Source: an uncultured Clostridium sp. (GTDB lineage Bacteria; Bacillota; Clostridia; TANB77; CAG-508). From it: DNA of 64,000 bases. The notes below the pieces were generated by a model. It did not search any database, had not been told where the DNA came from, and was given only the letters and a program-made list of their open reading frames with translations. The position numbers were made by a program, and so were the translations under genes. Shown one piece after another: positions 35,500-44,740 of the stretch. The DNA lies in NCBI GenBank assembly GCA_947571115.1, contig CANOWW010000003.1:1-64000 (forward strand), given 5' to 3'. Each line of letters opens with the position of its first letter. The stretch's first letter is position 1.

Positions 35500-35526
35500 A
35501 AAGACGAGTTTTTTAGGCTCGTCTTT
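35500..35526. terminator. Bidirectional terminator between the small gene and purF
   Basis: AAAGACGAG and CTCGTCTTT form a 9-bp stem with T-rich tracts on both sides, placed between two convergent genes. Confidence 0.88.
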
Positions 35527-35529
35527 CTC

Positions 35530-36936
35530 TTAAAAAATTTTTTCAAATTTATCTTTATGCACTTCTCTAGGCACTTCAATCGGATACTCGTTGGTAAAAC
35601 ATCCCTCGCAAAAACTTTTCATATTAGAATTTTGCGCAATTTTTCTCAAATTTTCCAAACTCAAATATTCCAGTGAATCAACGCCTATCATTTGGCGAAT
35701 TTCCTCCACCGTTTTATGTCTTGCAATCAAGCCATCCTCATTGGTTACATCTGTTCCAAAGTAACACATGCCAATAAATGGTGGAGCAGCAATCCTCAAA
35801 TGAATTTCCTTAACCCCTGCTCTTCGCAAAATTTTCACTAACCTTGTAATCGTATTGCCTCGCACAATGGAATCATCAATCAAAATGATTTTTTTGCCTT
35901 CAATGTTTTGTTTCAATGGATTTAATTTCAAAACAACTTGTTTTTTTCTCTCATTTTGCGAAGATTGTATAAACGTTCTGCCAATGTATTTACTTTTCAC
36001 AAAAGCCATGCCATACGGTATTTTAGAGGCTTTTGAATACCCAAGCGCAGCATCGAGCCCAGAATCTGGAACACCTGCTACAAAATCAGCATCAACTGGC
36101 GCCTGCTCAAACAAATACTTTCCTGTTTCTTCTCTAAATTTATGTACACTATAACCGTCTATAATCGAATCTGGCCTTGAAAAATAAACATATTCAAAAA
36201 TACACAATCCATCTTTTTCAGTGGTCCTAAAATTGCGAGTTGTGACTTCATTATTGTAAATCGTAACCACCTCGCCTGGCTTGATGTCACGAATAAATTC
36301 AGCACCTAAAATATCCAAAGAACAACTTTCGGAAGAGAAAATATAATCACCATCTAATTTTCCCACACACAATGGCCTAAAACCATAGGGGTCTCTGACT
36401 GCAATTAATTTTTGAGAACTCATAATCAACAACGAATAAGCACCTTTCAAATATTTCATGGCATTGAAAACTGCCTCTTCAATCGAATGCGCCTTTAGCC
36501 TTTCCCTTGCAATAATATATGCAATCACTTCTGTATCACTCGTGGAATTAAAAATAGCACCATTTTCCTCTAACTCATTTCTAAGTTCCTCTGTATTGGT
36601 CAAATTCCCGTTATGTGCAATGCACAAATTTCCCTTTTTATAACGTGTCACAATTGGCTGCGCATTTTCTTTTCTAGCACAACCAGTTGTAGAATAACGA
36701 ACATGACCAATTCCTATTTTTCCTTTTGGCAAATCGCGAATAATCGAATTTGTAAACACATCAGAAACAAGTCCAACATCTTTATGACAAGTAATAATTC
36801 CTCCATTATTAATCGCCATTCCGCAACTTTCTTCCCCTCTGTGTTGCAAACTAGAAAGTCCGATACACATTGGAAATACTAAATCTTGTTCATTTTTCAT
36901 GGAATAAATTCCAAAAATTCCACATTCTTCCTTCAT
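35530..36936 (-). CDS. purF: Amidophosphoribosyltransferase
   Basis: 468 residues. MKEECGIFGIYS shows the short propeptide before Cys5, which becomes the N-terminal nucleophile of the glutaminase half. GHVRYSTTG and HNGNLTN line the glutamine site. The PRPP loop KIILIDDSIVRGNT is near residue 350. The C-terminal SFCEGCF and the earlier MCYFG supply cysteines of the Fe-S cluster typical of the Bacillus-type enzyme. It commits PRPP to purine synthesis. No other pur genes are beside it. A 15-bp hairpin lies at the very 5' end of its predicted transcript. Confidence 0.97.
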   Translation of the reverse strand: MKEECGIFGIYSMKNEQDLVFPMCIGLSSLQHRGEESCGMAINNGGIITCHKDVGLVSDVFTNSIIRDLPKGKIGIGHVRYSTTGCARKENAQPIVTRYKKGNLCIAHNGNLTNTEELRNELEENGAIFNSTSDTEVIAYIIARERLKAHSIEEAVFNAMKYLKGAYSLLIMSSQKLIAVRDPYGFRPLCVGKLDGDYIFSSESCSLDILGAEFIRDIKPGEVVTIYNNEVTTRNFRTTEKDGLCIFEYVYFSRPDSIIDGYSVHKFREETGKYLFEQAPVDADFVAGVPDSGLDAALGYSKASKIPYGMAFVKSKYIGRTFIQSSQNERKKQVVLKLNPLKQNIEGKKIILIDDSIVRGNTITRLVKILRRAGVKEIHLRIAAPPFIGMCYFGTDVTNEDGLIARHKTVEEIRQMIGVDSLEYLSLENLRKIAQNSNMKSFCEGCFTNEYPIEVPREVHKDKFEKIF

Positions 36937-36957
36937 TCTTATTTCTCCAAAAATAGA

Positions 36958-37000
36958 TTAGAAACTAAACTTCTGCTCATTCTTAAAGTCTAGTTCCTAA
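36958..37000 (-). promoter_or_regulatory. 5' hairpin in the purF leader
   Basis: On the minus strand TTAGGAACTAGACTT pairs over 15 positions (two G-U) with AAGTTTAGTTTCTAA, followed by TCTATTTTTGG and the GGAG ribosome-binding site. The stem starts at about the predicted transcript start. It could be an attenuator, an RNA stabiliser or a protein-binding site. Confidence 0.6.
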
Positions 37001-37004
37001 TTTT

Positions 37005-37033
37005 ATTATACACGTTTTTATTGGTTTCGTCAA
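37005..37033 (-). promoter_or_regulatory. purF promoter
   Basis: TTGACG (37028-37033), 17 bases, TATAAT (37005-37010) on the minus strand. No PurR box is apparent. Confidence 0.72.
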
Positions 37034-37103
37034 TACAAATTTCGACTTTTTGAACTATTAAGAAATCCTTAGTAGTTCGATTCAATTCTTTACAATATCA
37101 GAA

Positions 37104-37135
37104 AAAAGCGACTTGATATTAATAAAGTCGCTTTT
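37104..37135 (-). terminator. Terminator after the 69-residue gene
   Basis: AAAAGCGACTT pairs with AAGTCGCTTTT around a 10-base loop, eight bases beyond the stop at 37143. Confidence 0.85.
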
Positions 37136-37142
37136 AGAATAA

Positions 37143-37352
37143 TTAAAGAAAATTTGACTCAGAATAATATTCCTCTGCATCAACCAGCTGTTCTACATTT
37201 TTCTGTTGTTTTTTATCCCATACATAAACAAGAATTTTCCCTTTTCTGTCTTCTGCTTCTTCCTCTGGACTGCCGGCTGTTAAAACGCCTGTTTTCGGAT
37301 AAAATGCATTTCTCCGCACCCCAGGTCTTAACTCGTCATCAACTAATCCCAT
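37143..37352 (-). CDS. Small hydrophilic protein containing the one in-frame CGG that seems read normally
   Basis: 69 residues from the ATG at 37352, which follows GAAAGGAG. The sequence opens MGLVDDELRPGVRRNAFYPK, then an acidic helix (SPEEEAEDRKGK) and a strand ILVYVWDKKQ. The first R of the RR pair is CGG (37314-37316). In contrast to the other sites, the zero frame stays open for another 55 codons while the +1 frame stops after 11 codons. Its codons (CTG, CAG, CCG) are richer in G/C endings than the neighbours, which may mean recent transfer. Family not recognised. It has its own promoter and terminator. Confidence 0.6.
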   Translation of the reverse strand: MGLVDDELRPGVRRNAFYPKTGVLTAGSPEEEAEDRKGKILVYVWDKKQQKNVEQLVDAEEYYSESNFL

Positions 37353-37395
37353 ATTCTCTCCTTTCCAAAAATAGAATATACTACGCAACAAATTA

Positions 37396-37424
37396 ATTAT
37401 AGCACACGCATTTTAATATGTAAA
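37396..37424 (-). promoter_or_regulatory. Promoter of the 69-residue gene
   Basis: TTTACA (37419-37424), 17 bases, TATAAT (37396-37401) on the minus strand, about 45 bases before the ATG. Confidence 0.68.
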
Positions 37425-37435
37425 GTACATTTTAA

Positions 37436-37768
37436 CTATTTTACCATATCTTGCAAATATTTTTTCCCCTCTTCTTTTTCCAAAACTTTCATATTAAAAA
37501 CTTCTTTTTCTAGTCTATGTAAAATTTTTAAAGTATCATCTGTGGATTCCATATCAACCACCACCAAATTGTGATAAAAATTTCGACTATACGTTAACTC
37601 TCTAATATATTCTTCAATGCCATCTTCTGCATTTTTGACAGTCATCACAAATTTAATATTTTCTTCAATTTTTTTATATAGATTAAATTTTACACAATCT
37701 TGTATGACGCTAAACAATCCATAAATACACAAAATCCAAATAATTAATTGCACCATAAAATTTAACAT
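37436..37768 (-). CDS. Small membrane protein with glycosyltransferase-2-like fragment
   Basis: 110 residues: one N-terminal helix (MVQLIIWILCIYGLFSVIQD), then FVMTVKNAEDGIEEYIRELT and NLVVVDMESTDDTLKILHRL, which resemble the first beta-alpha units and DxxSxDxT motif of family 2 glycosyltransferases. It is far too short for an active enzyme. Seen next to the rplQ end of the ribosomal cluster; role unknown. Confidence 0.65.
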   Translation of the reverse strand: MLNFMVQLIIWILCIYGLFSVIQDCVKFNLYKKIEENIKFVMTVKNAEDGIEEYIRELTYSRNFYHNLVVVDMESTDDTLKILHRLEKEVFNMKVLEKEEGKKYLQDMVK

Positions 37769-37830
37769 AACATCATCTCCTTTGTATAGGTTATGTTAAT
37801 TTCACAGATTGGTTACAAAATTTTATGTAT

Positions 37831-37882
37831 ACAAAAAAGAAACTGTACAAAAACCCCAATAAGTTTTTTATACAGCCTTCTT
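37831..37882 (-). terminator. Terminator of the ribosomal supercluster
   Basis: On the minus strand AAGAAGGCTGTATAAAAAAC pairs, with small mismatches, with GTTTTTGTACAGTTTCTT and runs into TTTTTTG. It begins just after the rplQ stop. Confidence 0.78.
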
Positions 37883-37885
37883 CCT

Positions 37886-38395
37886 CTAAACTAATTTTAA
37901 AATAGCCATTTTGCTATTGTCACCTTTTCTAGGTTCCATTTTCAAAATTGTTGTATAGCCACCTTGTCTTTCTTCATATTTTGGAGCTATTTCATTAAAC
38001 AATTTATCTAGCAAATCTACATCTTTTACTTTATTTACTTTTGTCATAATCTTTCTTCGTGCTGCTAATCTTGATGGCAAATCTTTTTGTCTTTTTTCTG
38101 TTTTTTCTTCTTTCACAACCTTCAAATATTCTTTGCCATTTTTGCTTGTTACCTTTTCAGTAACTTTTCTGCCGTTATTATCTAATTTTGCCTTCACAAC
38201 TTTCATTTCAACTTCTTCATAGTTTTTATGCTCTTTCACAGCCAAAGCGATAATACTATCAACAATAGCTTTTAATTCTTTTGCTCTGCTTTCTGTTGTT
38301 ATAATTTTTTCATTTTTGAAAAAATCAGTTGTTTGACATTTTAACATTGCCAATCTTTGATCTGTTGGTTTCCCTAGTTTTCTTGTACCTGCCAC
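37886..38395 (-). CDS. rplQ: 50S ribosomal protein L17 with internal insertion
   Basis: 169 residues against about 115-125 in most bacteria. The conserved start (RKLGKPTDQRLAMLKCQTTD) and end (RQGGYTTILKMEPRKGDNSK) are intact, as is ITTESRAKELKAIVDSII. Some 45-50 extra Lys/Glu-rich residues lie between about 65 and 110 (VVKAKLDNNGRKVTEKVTSK ...). L17 sits near the tunnel exit on the large subunit. It is the last gene of the supercluster. Confidence 0.95.
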   Translation of the reverse strand: MAGTRKLGKPTDQRLAMLKCQTTDFFKNEKIITTESRAKELKAIVDSIIALAVKEHKNYEEVEMKVVKAKLDNNGRKVTEKVTSKNGKEYLKVVKEEKTEKRQKDLPSRLAARRKIMTKVNKVKDVDLLDKLFNEIAPKYEERQGGYTTILKMEPRKGDNSKMAILKLV

Positions 38396-38417
38396 TTTCT
38401 ATCACCTTCCTCTATTA

Positions 38418-39365
38418 TTAATCTTCATCTGATTCAAATTGCAATCCCAAAGCATACAACTTATTTGTTACTTCATCCAATGATTTCTTTCCTAAATTTC
38501 TAACTTTCATCATATCGCCTTGTGTTTTCTTTGCTAAATCTTCAACTGTCATGATGCCCGCTCTTTTTAGGCAATTATACGATCTCACTGAAAGTTCCAA
38601 TTCCTCAATTGGCATTTCTAGAACTTTCTCTTTTGTCGTTTCTTCTTTTTCAATCATGACTTGTGTATTTTTAGCTGTTTCAGACAAATCAATAAACAAT
38701 TCCAAATGGCCTGTCATTACTTTTGCTGCTAAACTCAATGCCTCATATGGTTTCAGACTGCCATCTGTCCAAACTTCTATTGTCAATTTGTCATAATCTA
38801 CCATTTGTCCAACTCTCGTATTCTCAACACTATAATTTACTTTTTTTACAGGAGTAAAGATGGAGTCAATTGGTAATACATCTATTGAATCATTATCTTT
38901 TTTATTTTTCTCTGCTACATTATATCCTCTTCCACGGCTTACTGTCATTACCATATGAACGTCAGCCTCACTTGATGTCGTCGCTATATGTAACTCAGGA
39001 TTTAGTATTTCTACAGTTCCATCTGTCACAATATCTGCTGCAGTTATTTCGCCAGCGCCTTTATAATCAATTGTAATTGTTTTTTCATCATTGTCAAATA
39101 CTTTCATTCTTACATTTTTTAAGTTAACTATTATCTCAGGAACATCTTCTACAACACCTTTGACTGTAGAAAATTCATGTACTACTCCGTTTATTTTGAC
39201 ATTCGTTATCGCAGCTCCTGGTAATGATGATAACAAAATTCTTCTCAAAGAATTTCCTATTGTCATGCCATAGCCACGTTCTAATGGTTCACATATGAAT
39301 TTTGCATAATTCCTCTTATCGTCTGCTTCTAAACATTCGATGTTTGGCTTTTCAAATTCAATCAT
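38418..39365 (-). CDS. rpoA: RNA polymerase alpha subunit
   Basis: 315 residues. The N-terminal assembly domain has [20 protein letters not shown] near residues 30-49, and the C-terminal domain has [20 protein letters not shown] and [12 protein letters not shown], which contact UP elements and activators. Between rpsD and rplQ, as in most Bacillota. Confidence 0.98.
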   Translation of the reverse strand: MIEFEKPNIECLEADDKRNYAKFICEPLERGYGMTIGNSLRRILLSSLPGAAITNVKINGVVHEFSTVKGVVEDVPEIIVNLKNVRMKVFDNDEKTITIDYKGAGEITAADIVTDGTVEILNPELHIATTSSEADVHMVMTVSRGRGYNVAEKNKKDNDSIDVLPIDSIFTPVKKVNYSVENTRVGQMVDYDKLTIEVWTDGSLKPYEALSLAAKVMTGHLELFIDLSETAKNTQVMIEKEETTKEKVLEMPIEELELSVRSYNCLKRAGIMTVEDLAKKTQGDMMKVRNLGKKSLDEVTNKLYALGLQFESDED

Positions 39366-39432
39366 TTTTACCTCCTAATGGTTTTCAAACCTATAAATTT
39401 CTGCTTCTAGTACCATCCTAAGTTAAATATTA

Positions 39433-40059
39433 TTATTTAGAATATAACTCGACAATTAAGTGTTCTTCTACTGCCAAATCAATCTCATCACGATTCACAT
39501 AACGAATTACTTTAGCACTTAATTTTTCGCTATCTAATTCTAACCATTCTGGAATCGGTCTTGTAGCACCTTTTTGTGCATTTTCCTTAATAATAGGATT
39601 GTCTTTTTTGGTTTCTCTCACACTTATCACATCACTTGGTTTTACCAAATAAGAAGCAATATTTACTTTTTTTCCATTGACTTCGATATTTCCATGTGTC
39701 ACCAATTGTCTAGCTTGTGCTCTTGAAACTCCAAATCCTAATCGATAAACAACATTATCTAATCTGCTTTCTAAAATTTGTAATAAATTGCTACCTGTGA
39801 TACCTTTTTTATTAGATGCCATTTCAAAATATTTTCTAAATTGCTTTTCACCAACACCATAAAAATATCTTGTTTTTTGTTTTTCTCTTAACTGAGTACC
39901 ATATTCAGAAAGCTTTGACCTTTTTTGACCATGATCACCAGGTCCATAATTTCTTCTTGTTACACTACATTTATCTGAATAACATCTATCGCCTTTTAAG
40001 AACATCTTACATCCTTCTCTACGGCATATACGACATTGCTCTCCATTATATCTTGCCAT
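39433..40059 (-). CDS. rpsD: 30S ribosomal protein S4 (zinc-ribbon form)
   Basis: 208 residues. The N-terminal cysteines C9, C12, C26 and C31 ([13 protein letters not shown] ... CYSDKCS) form the zinc-binding C+ version. The S4 RNA-binding domain is at about 98-160 ([20 protein letters not shown]). S4 nucleates 16S rRNA folding and often represses the alpha operon. Confidence 0.98.
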   Translation of the reverse strand: MARYNGEQCRICRREGCKMFLKGDRCYSDKCSVTRRNYGPGDHGQKRSKLSEYGTQLREKQKTRYFYGVGEKQFRKYFEMASNKKGITGSNLLQILESRLDNVVYRLGFGVSRAQARQLVTHGNIEVNGKKVNIASYLVKPSDVISVRETKKDNPIIKENAQKGATRPIPEWLELDSEKLSAKVIRYVNRDEIDLAVEEHLIVELYSK

Positions 40060-40116
40060 TGATTTTTTACACCTCTTTCTTAAATTCTCTATTTTCTTTT
40101 AGGTTCGTAACCCCTC

Positions 40117-40518
40117 TTAAACTCTTCTTCTTTTTGGTGGTCTACAACCATTATGTGGAATTGGAGTAACATCTTTAATCATTGTGATTTCTAATCCAGC
40201 TGTTTGTAAAGCTCTGATTGCTGCTTCACGTCCAGCTCCTGGACCTTTCACATATACGTCAACTGTTTTCATTCCATGTTCCATTGCTGTTTTGGAAGCT
40301 ACTTCAGCAGCTTGACCAGCAGCAAATGGTGTGCTTTTTCTAGAACCTTTAAATCCTAATCCACCAGCGCTTGCCCAAGATATAACATTGCCTTGTATAT
40401 CTGTAATTGAAACAATTGTATTATTAAAACTTGAACGAATATGAGCTGAGCCTTTATCAATGTTTTTTCTTTCTCTTCTTCTAATTCCTGTTTTTTTTAC
40501 GCTACTTGCTTTTGCCAT
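40117..40518 (-). CDS. rpsK: 30S ribosomal protein S11
   Basis: 133 residues with the uL11/S11 core ([20 protein letters not shown]) and conserved end ([18 protein letters not shown]). Platform protein of the small subunit. A 213-base hairpin-rich gap separates it from rpsM upstream. Confidence 0.98.
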   Translation of the reverse strand: MAKASSVKKTGIRRRERKNIDKGSAHIRSSFNNTIVSITDIQGNVISWASAGGLGFKGSRKSTPFAAGQAAEVASKTAMEHGMKTVDVYVKGPGAGREAAIRALQTAGLEITMIKDVTPIPHNGCRPPKRRRV

Positions 40519-40539
40519 TTAAGCTTTTACCTCCTTAAA

Positions 40540-40731
40540 AATTTACTTCGTAAATTTTTACTGAAATTAATTTTATTAACTTCAAAAAAATTAACTTTAA
40601 AACATTTTTATTCTTAAATCTTCTCATCCAATAAAAGATACGAGTAAAATTTGTTTCACAAATTTTTTGTATTAACTTTTATATCTTATATAAAGAACTG
40701 CGAGTAAAATTTGCTTTGCAAATTTTCCACG
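40540..40731. repeat. Hairpin-rich spacer between rpsM and rpsK
   Basis: Three short palindromes sit here: AAAATTTACTTCGTAAATTTTT near 40541, and two copies of GAGTAAAATTTG-TT-CAAATTTT near 40640 and 40703. No open frame or promoter of consensus quality. The near-identical copies suggest a mobile or amplified hairpin element in the operon. Confidence 0.55.
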
Positions 40732-41097
40732 TTATTTTTTGCTCTTACTTACTAATTTTCTTGGTCCTTTTCTTGTACGAGCATTTGTTTTTGTTCTTTG
40801 ACCTCTTACTGGCAATCCTCTTCTATGTCTAATTCCTCTATAACAACCAATTTCCATAAGTCTTTTAATATTCAAAGCTACTTCTCTTCTTAGGTCCCCT
40901 TCTACTTTGTAGTCTTCCATAGCTTTTCTTATTTTTGCTTCTTCTGCATCTGTTAAATCCTTTACTCTAGTATCTGGATTTACACCAGCTTCTTTTAGAA
41001 TTTTTTGAGAACTAGACAAACCAATACCATAAATATAAGTTAGTCCTATTTCAATCCTTTTTTCTCTTGGTAAATCAACTCCTGCTATACGAGCCAT
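40732..41097 (-). CDS. rpsM: 30S ribosomal protein S13
   Basis: 121 residues. [20 protein letters not shown] opens it, [19 protein letters not shown] is the conserved rRNA-binding end. S13 contacts the P-site tRNA and 23S helix 38. Confidence 0.98.
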   Translation of the reverse strand: MARIAGVDLPREKRIEIGLTYIYGIGLSSSQKILKEAGVNPDTRVKDLTDAEEAKIRKAMEDYKVEGDLRREVALNIKRLMEIGCYRGIRHRRGLPVRGQRTKTNARTRKGPRKLVSKSKK

Positions 41098-41130
41098 AAA
41101 TTTTTACACCTCCATGTTTTTTTATTGAAA

Positions 41131-41203
41131 AGCGTGAAAAATTTTGCTTTACAAAATTTTGCTCGCTGTTTATAATAAATTTTATTTGTGAAATTTATTA
41201 TAA
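41131..41203. repeat. Two hairpins between rpmJ and rpsM
   Basis: AGCGTGAAAAATTTTGC/GCAAAATTTTGCTCGCT-type stem (41131-41167) and TTATAATAAATTT/AAATTTATTATAA (41170-41203). Neither is followed by a convincing T-run on the minus strand. The remaining bases to rpmJ hold no gene. Confidence 0.5.
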
Positions 41204-41283
41204 TATATATAAACACAAATATGAAATTAGATAAAATGCTAATTTTATCTAACAGCCGCTCCATATCTGTGTTAATACCAAAT

Positions 41284-41397
41284 TTAACCTTGTCTTTGCT
41301 TATGTTTTGGATTTTCGCAAATGACTCTAATTCTACCTTTTCTTTTGATTACTTTGCACTTTTCGCAAATTGGTTTTACTGATGGTCTTACTTTCAT
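41284..41397 (-). CDS. rpmJ: 50S ribosomal protein L36 (zinc form)
   Basis: 37 residues, too short for many gene finders: [20 protein letters not shown] followed by [18 protein letters not shown]11, C14, C27 and H32 are the zinc ligands of the C+ type. Located in its standard place between infA and rpsM. Confidence 0.96.
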   Translation of the reverse strand: MKVRPSVKPICEKCKVIKRKGRIRVICENPKHKQRQG

Positions 41398-41457
41398 TTT
41401 CTATCCTTCCCTTCCTAATATTTATATAAATTGCAACTTGGTTGCATCTATTTTTTA

Positions 41458-41530
41458 TAATGAAGTTAACTTCGCCTTGCTACGTTAACAAAGTAATCCG
41501 TAACGCTCGTTCCTCGCGAACGGTTTACTT
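41458..41530. repeat. Structured intergenic repeat R1, copy a
   Basis: About 70 bases nearly identical to 46110-46182. Contains AGTAA-x-CCGT...ACGG-x-TTACT and GTTAAC...GTTAAC inverted pairs, so it can form two adjacent hairpins. Lies between infA and rpmJ. Confidence 0.7.
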
Positions 41531-41748
41531 TATTTAGCTCTCCATGTAATTCTACCTTTGGTCAAATCATATGGAGATAATTCTAATTTTACTTTATCTC
41601 CTGGAAGAATTTTGATGTAGTTCATTCTTAATTTTCCAGAAATATGAGCCAATACCTGATGTCCATTTTCTAATTCTACTTTAAAATTCGTATTTGGTAA
41701 TGTCTCAACAACAATTCCTTCCACTTCAATTACATCTTCTTTAGACAA
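41530..41748 (-). CDS. infA: Translation initiation factor IF-1
   Basis: 72 residues, the standard OB-fold protein: [20 protein letters not shown], then [19 protein letters not shown] and the end [10 protein letters not shown]. It binds the ribosomal A site during initiation. Confidence 0.98.
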   Translation of the reverse strand: MSKEDVIEVEGIVVETLPNTNFKVELENGHQVLAHISGKLRMNYIKILPGDKVKLELSPYDLTKGRITWRAK

Positions 41749-41829
41749 GTTTTTTCCCTCCTAAATCAGCCTTCTTACTGATTAATATCGCTAATTATAC
41801 CAATTAAGCTTTTATAGTATATAACATTT

Positions 41830-42600
41830 TTAAACAATTGTCAATACTTTTGCTTCTTTTTCTGTAATTAAAATTGTATTTTCATAATGCGCAGCTAGGC
41901 TTCCATCTTCTGTTACAATTGTCCAGCCGTCTTCTAATTGCAAAATTTCAGAATTTCCAGCTATGACCATAGGCTCAACCGCTATGGTCATCCCTTTTTC
42001 CAAACGCATTCCTTTTCCTTTTTTGCCATAATTCGGAACGCCTGGTTCCTCGTGCATCTCTCTGCCAATCCCATGTCCTTGGAATTCTTTCACAACCGAA
42101 TATCCAAATTGTTTCACATAATCATTTACAGCAAACGAAATATCTCCTACACGATTTCCTTCTTTGGCAAATTTAATTCCCTCAAAAAATGCCTTCTTTG
42201 TAACTTTTATCAACTCTTTTGCCTCATCTGAAACATTTCCCACCAAATGGGTTCTGGCTGCATCCCCATGGAATCCATTTTTTAATACCACCAAATCAAT
42301 GCTAACAATATCGCCATCTTGGATAATGGTATGCTTACTTGGAATTCCATGAATAACCTCATCATTGATAGATATACATAACGTAGACGGAAAATCCGGA
42401 ATTCCCTTCACTCCACTTGGGTAACCTTTTTGTGCAGGAATTCCACCTTTCGACTTGATAAATTCTTCTGCCATTTTATCCAAATCATAAGTCGACATTC
42501 CTGCCTTAATATTTTGTTCTAGCATATCATGTGTCTGAGCTGTAATCTTGCATGCTTCCATCATTAACTTAATTTCTCTCTCTGATTTTATGCTAACCAA
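41830..42600 (-). CDS. map: Methionine aminopeptidase, type I
   Basis: 256 residues from a TTG at 42600, eight bases after AAAGGAG; the frame runs further to another TTG at 42639 without a ribosome-binding site. The dinuclear metal ligands are visible: the two Asp in SIDLVVLKNGFHGDAARTH, His in GHGIGREMHEEPG, Glu in MTIAVEPMV and the late Glu in TIVTEDGSLAAHYENT. It removes initiator Met. Follows adk, as in other Bacillota. Confidence 0.96.
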   Translation of the reverse strand: MVSIKSEREIKLMMEACKITAQTHDMLEQNIKAGMSTYDLDKMAEEFIKSKGGIPAQKGYPSGVKGIPDFPSTLCISINDEVIHGIPSKHTIIQDGDIVSIDLVVLKNGFHGDAARTHLVGNVSDEAKELIKVTKKAFFEGIKFAKEGNRVGDISFAVNDYVKQFGYSVVKEFQGHGIGREMHEEPGVPNYGKKGKGMRLEKGMTIAVEPMVIAGNSEILQLEDGWTIVTEDGSLAAHYENTILITEKEAKVLTIV

Positions 42601-42639
42601 TTTAATAACTCCTTTTACATAAATAGCATTTTCAGCCAA

Positions 42640-43308
42640 TTAAAACTTCTTGATTTCTTTTAAAATGTCTTCCACTACGTCTTTTCCTAATCTGCCATTT
42701 TTTTCACTAATTTCCTCTGTGCGCAAAACACCTTTTTTACTGTAAAACTCTACTAATGGCAAGGTCTTTTCATCATAAATATCCAATCGATTTTGAATGG
42801 CTACTTGATCTGAATCATCGCCTCTTTGCACTAATTCTGCGCCACATTTATCACAAATTCCCTCTTTTTTAGGTGGATGCATTGTTACATTATAGGTTGC
42901 CTTACAAGCCTGATTACTGCAAACTCTTCGGTTCAAAATTCGAGTGATAATCTCTTCTTTTGGGCTTGTCAAATTAATAACTAAATCCACTTGTTTTCCC
43001 TTTTCTTTTAAAATTTCTTCCAGTTTTTCGGCCTGTGCAAGATTGCGTGGAAATCCGTCCAAAATCGCACCTTCTTTTGCATCTGGCTCATTTAATCTAT
43101 CGACTACCATTGGTACTGTAATCTCGTCTGGCACCAAATCACCTTTTGATATATATTGATTAACCTCTATTCCCAATGGGGTTCCTTCTTTTATATTTTT
43201 GCGAAAAATGTCTCCAGTAGAAATTTGTGGCCAACCAAGATTTTCACTTAGCAAACCTGCAACAGTTCCTTTTCCTGTTCCTTGTGCTCCTAACATCAAA
43301 ATAACCAT
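42640..43308 (-). CDS. adk: Adenylate kinase (zinc-lid form)
   Basis: 222 residues. The P-loop GAQGTGKGTVAG is at 7-18, GFPRNLAQAE near residue 85, and a lid with four cysteines (CSNQACKATYN and CDKCGAEL) that bind zinc. It interconverts AMP, ADP and ATP. Between secY and map. Confidence 0.98.
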   Translation of the reverse strand: MVILMLGAQGTGKGTVAGLLSENLGWPQISTGDIFRKNIKEGTPLGIEVNQYISKGDLVPDEITVPMVVDRLNEPDAKEGAILDGFPRNLAQAEKLEEILKEKGKQVDLVINLTSPKEEIITRILNRRVCSNQACKATYNVTMHPPKKEGICDKCGAELVQRGDDSDQVAIQNRLDIYDEKTLPLVEFYSKKGVLRTEEISEKNGRLGKDVVEDILKEIKKF

Positions 43309-43412
43309 AACAATACCTCCTTATTAAAATTATAAATAAACTATCTAAGTATATAGCTTATTTATAATTTTAAAGTATTTTGGGGTGAACTTTTTGTTCA
43401 CCCATACATCAT

Positions 43413-44738
43413 TTATTTCTCAAGAAATCCTTTATAATGCCTCATGACTAATAATGACTCCAATTGTTGAATTGTTTCTAAAGCAACTCCAACTACGATT
43501 AAGATGGAAGTTCCACCAAAAGACAAATTCAAATTTGAAAATCTAAGTAACATTGGCAAAATTGCGATAATACTTAAAAATACAGAACCAACACAAGTTA
43601 GTTTATTCAACGTACCTTTTAAATAATCAGCAGTTGGTTTTCCAGCTCTAATTCCTGGAATAAATCCACCATTTTGCTTGATATTAGCTGCCACTTCATC
43701 TGGATTAAAGGTCGCATATGTGTAGAAAAATGTAAATCCTACAATCAACAAGAAATACACAATGGCATTTCCCAAAGAGTAACCCCATCCAACACTTGAA
43801 GATGATGTCGCAATTGAAAATTTATATAGCCCTGCTAAAAATCCTGCACCACCAATTTTATCACTTGCGAAAATTTGAATAATCATTGCTGGAAACGTCA
43901 TAAAACTGCTTGCAAAAATAATTGGCATAACACCTGCCATAGCAAGTTTTAATGGAATATGTGTATTTTGTCCACCATACATTTTTCTTCCCACAACTTT
44001 TTTCGCATATTGCACAGGTACTTTTCTTTCCGCTTGTTGCACAAAGATAACTCCTGCAATCAATAAAATCGCACCAATGATAACAACTAAAGCCGTAACA
44101 ATTCCCACTGTACTAATTCCTGTTTCTGTTACAATCAAATTCCAGATCTTTACAAGTCCAGATGGCAAGCTTGAAATAATACCGATAAAAATAATCATCG
44201 AAATACCATTTCCAACACCTTTGCTTGTGATTTGTTCACCAAGCCACATAAGTATTGATGTTCCAGCAATTAACGAAACGACAATAAGTGCTCCTGTTAG
44301 AAATCCTGGATTGATAAATATATTGGAAGAACTATAAGAAATATAAATTCCCAATCCCTCAATAAAAGCCAACACTAATGCTAAAGCCTTCGTATATTTA
44401 TTGACTTTAGCTCTTGAAGTTTCTCCACCTTCCTTCATTAATTTTTCTAACGAAGGAATAATCATTGCTAATAATTGAATAACAATTGATGATGTAATAT
44501 ATGGCGTAATTGACATAGCAAAAATTGACAAATTTGAAAAAGCCCCACCTGATATTGTATCAATTAAACTAGCAAGTGACCCTGTGCTAGATGCCATTGA
44601 CTCTGCCAAAGCAAAAGTATCCACACCAGGCACAGTTATATAACAGCCAAAACGAAAGATAAGAATTAACAATAGTGTATATAATAAACGTTTACGAACA
44701 TCTGGTGTTTTAAAAGCATTTTTTATTGTTTTAAACAT
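43413..44738 (-). CDS. secY: Protein translocase subunit SecY
   Basis: 441 residues with ten transmembrane helices. FRFGCYITVPGVDTFAL follows the first helix, the plug region is SGGAFSNLSIFAMSITPYIT, and the cytoplasmic loop holds ERKVPVQYAKKVVGRKMYGG. The lateral gate forms the Sec channel with SecE and SecG. Starts seven bases after rplO, sharing its transcript. Confidence 0.98.
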   Translation of the reverse strand: MFKTIKNAFKTPDVRKRLLYTLLLILIFRFGCYITVPGVDTFALAESMASSTGSLASLIDTISGGAFSNLSIFAMSITPYITSSIVIQLLAMIIPSLEKLMKEGGETSRAKVNKYTKALALVLAFIEGLGIYISYSSSNIFINPGFLTGALIVVSLIAGTSILMWLGEQITSKGVGNGISMIIFIGIISSLPSGLVKIWNLIVTETGISTVGIVTALVVIIGAILLIAGVIFVQQAERKVPVQYAKKVVGRKMYGGQNTHIPLKLAMAGVMPIIFASSFMTFPAMIIQIFASDKIGGAGFLAGLYKFSIATSSSSVGWGYSLGNAIVYFLLIVGFTFFYTYATFNPDEVAANIKQNGGFIPGIRAGKPTADYLKGTLNKLTCVGSVFLSIIAILPMLLRFSNLNLSFGGTSILIVVGVALETIQQLESLLVMRHYKGFLEK

Positions 44739-44740
44739 TC

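Noticed and set aside
41221-41250. Additional small gene between rpsM and rpmJ
   Set aside because: The only open frames there are AT-rich, lack ribosome-binding sites and coincide with hairpins.
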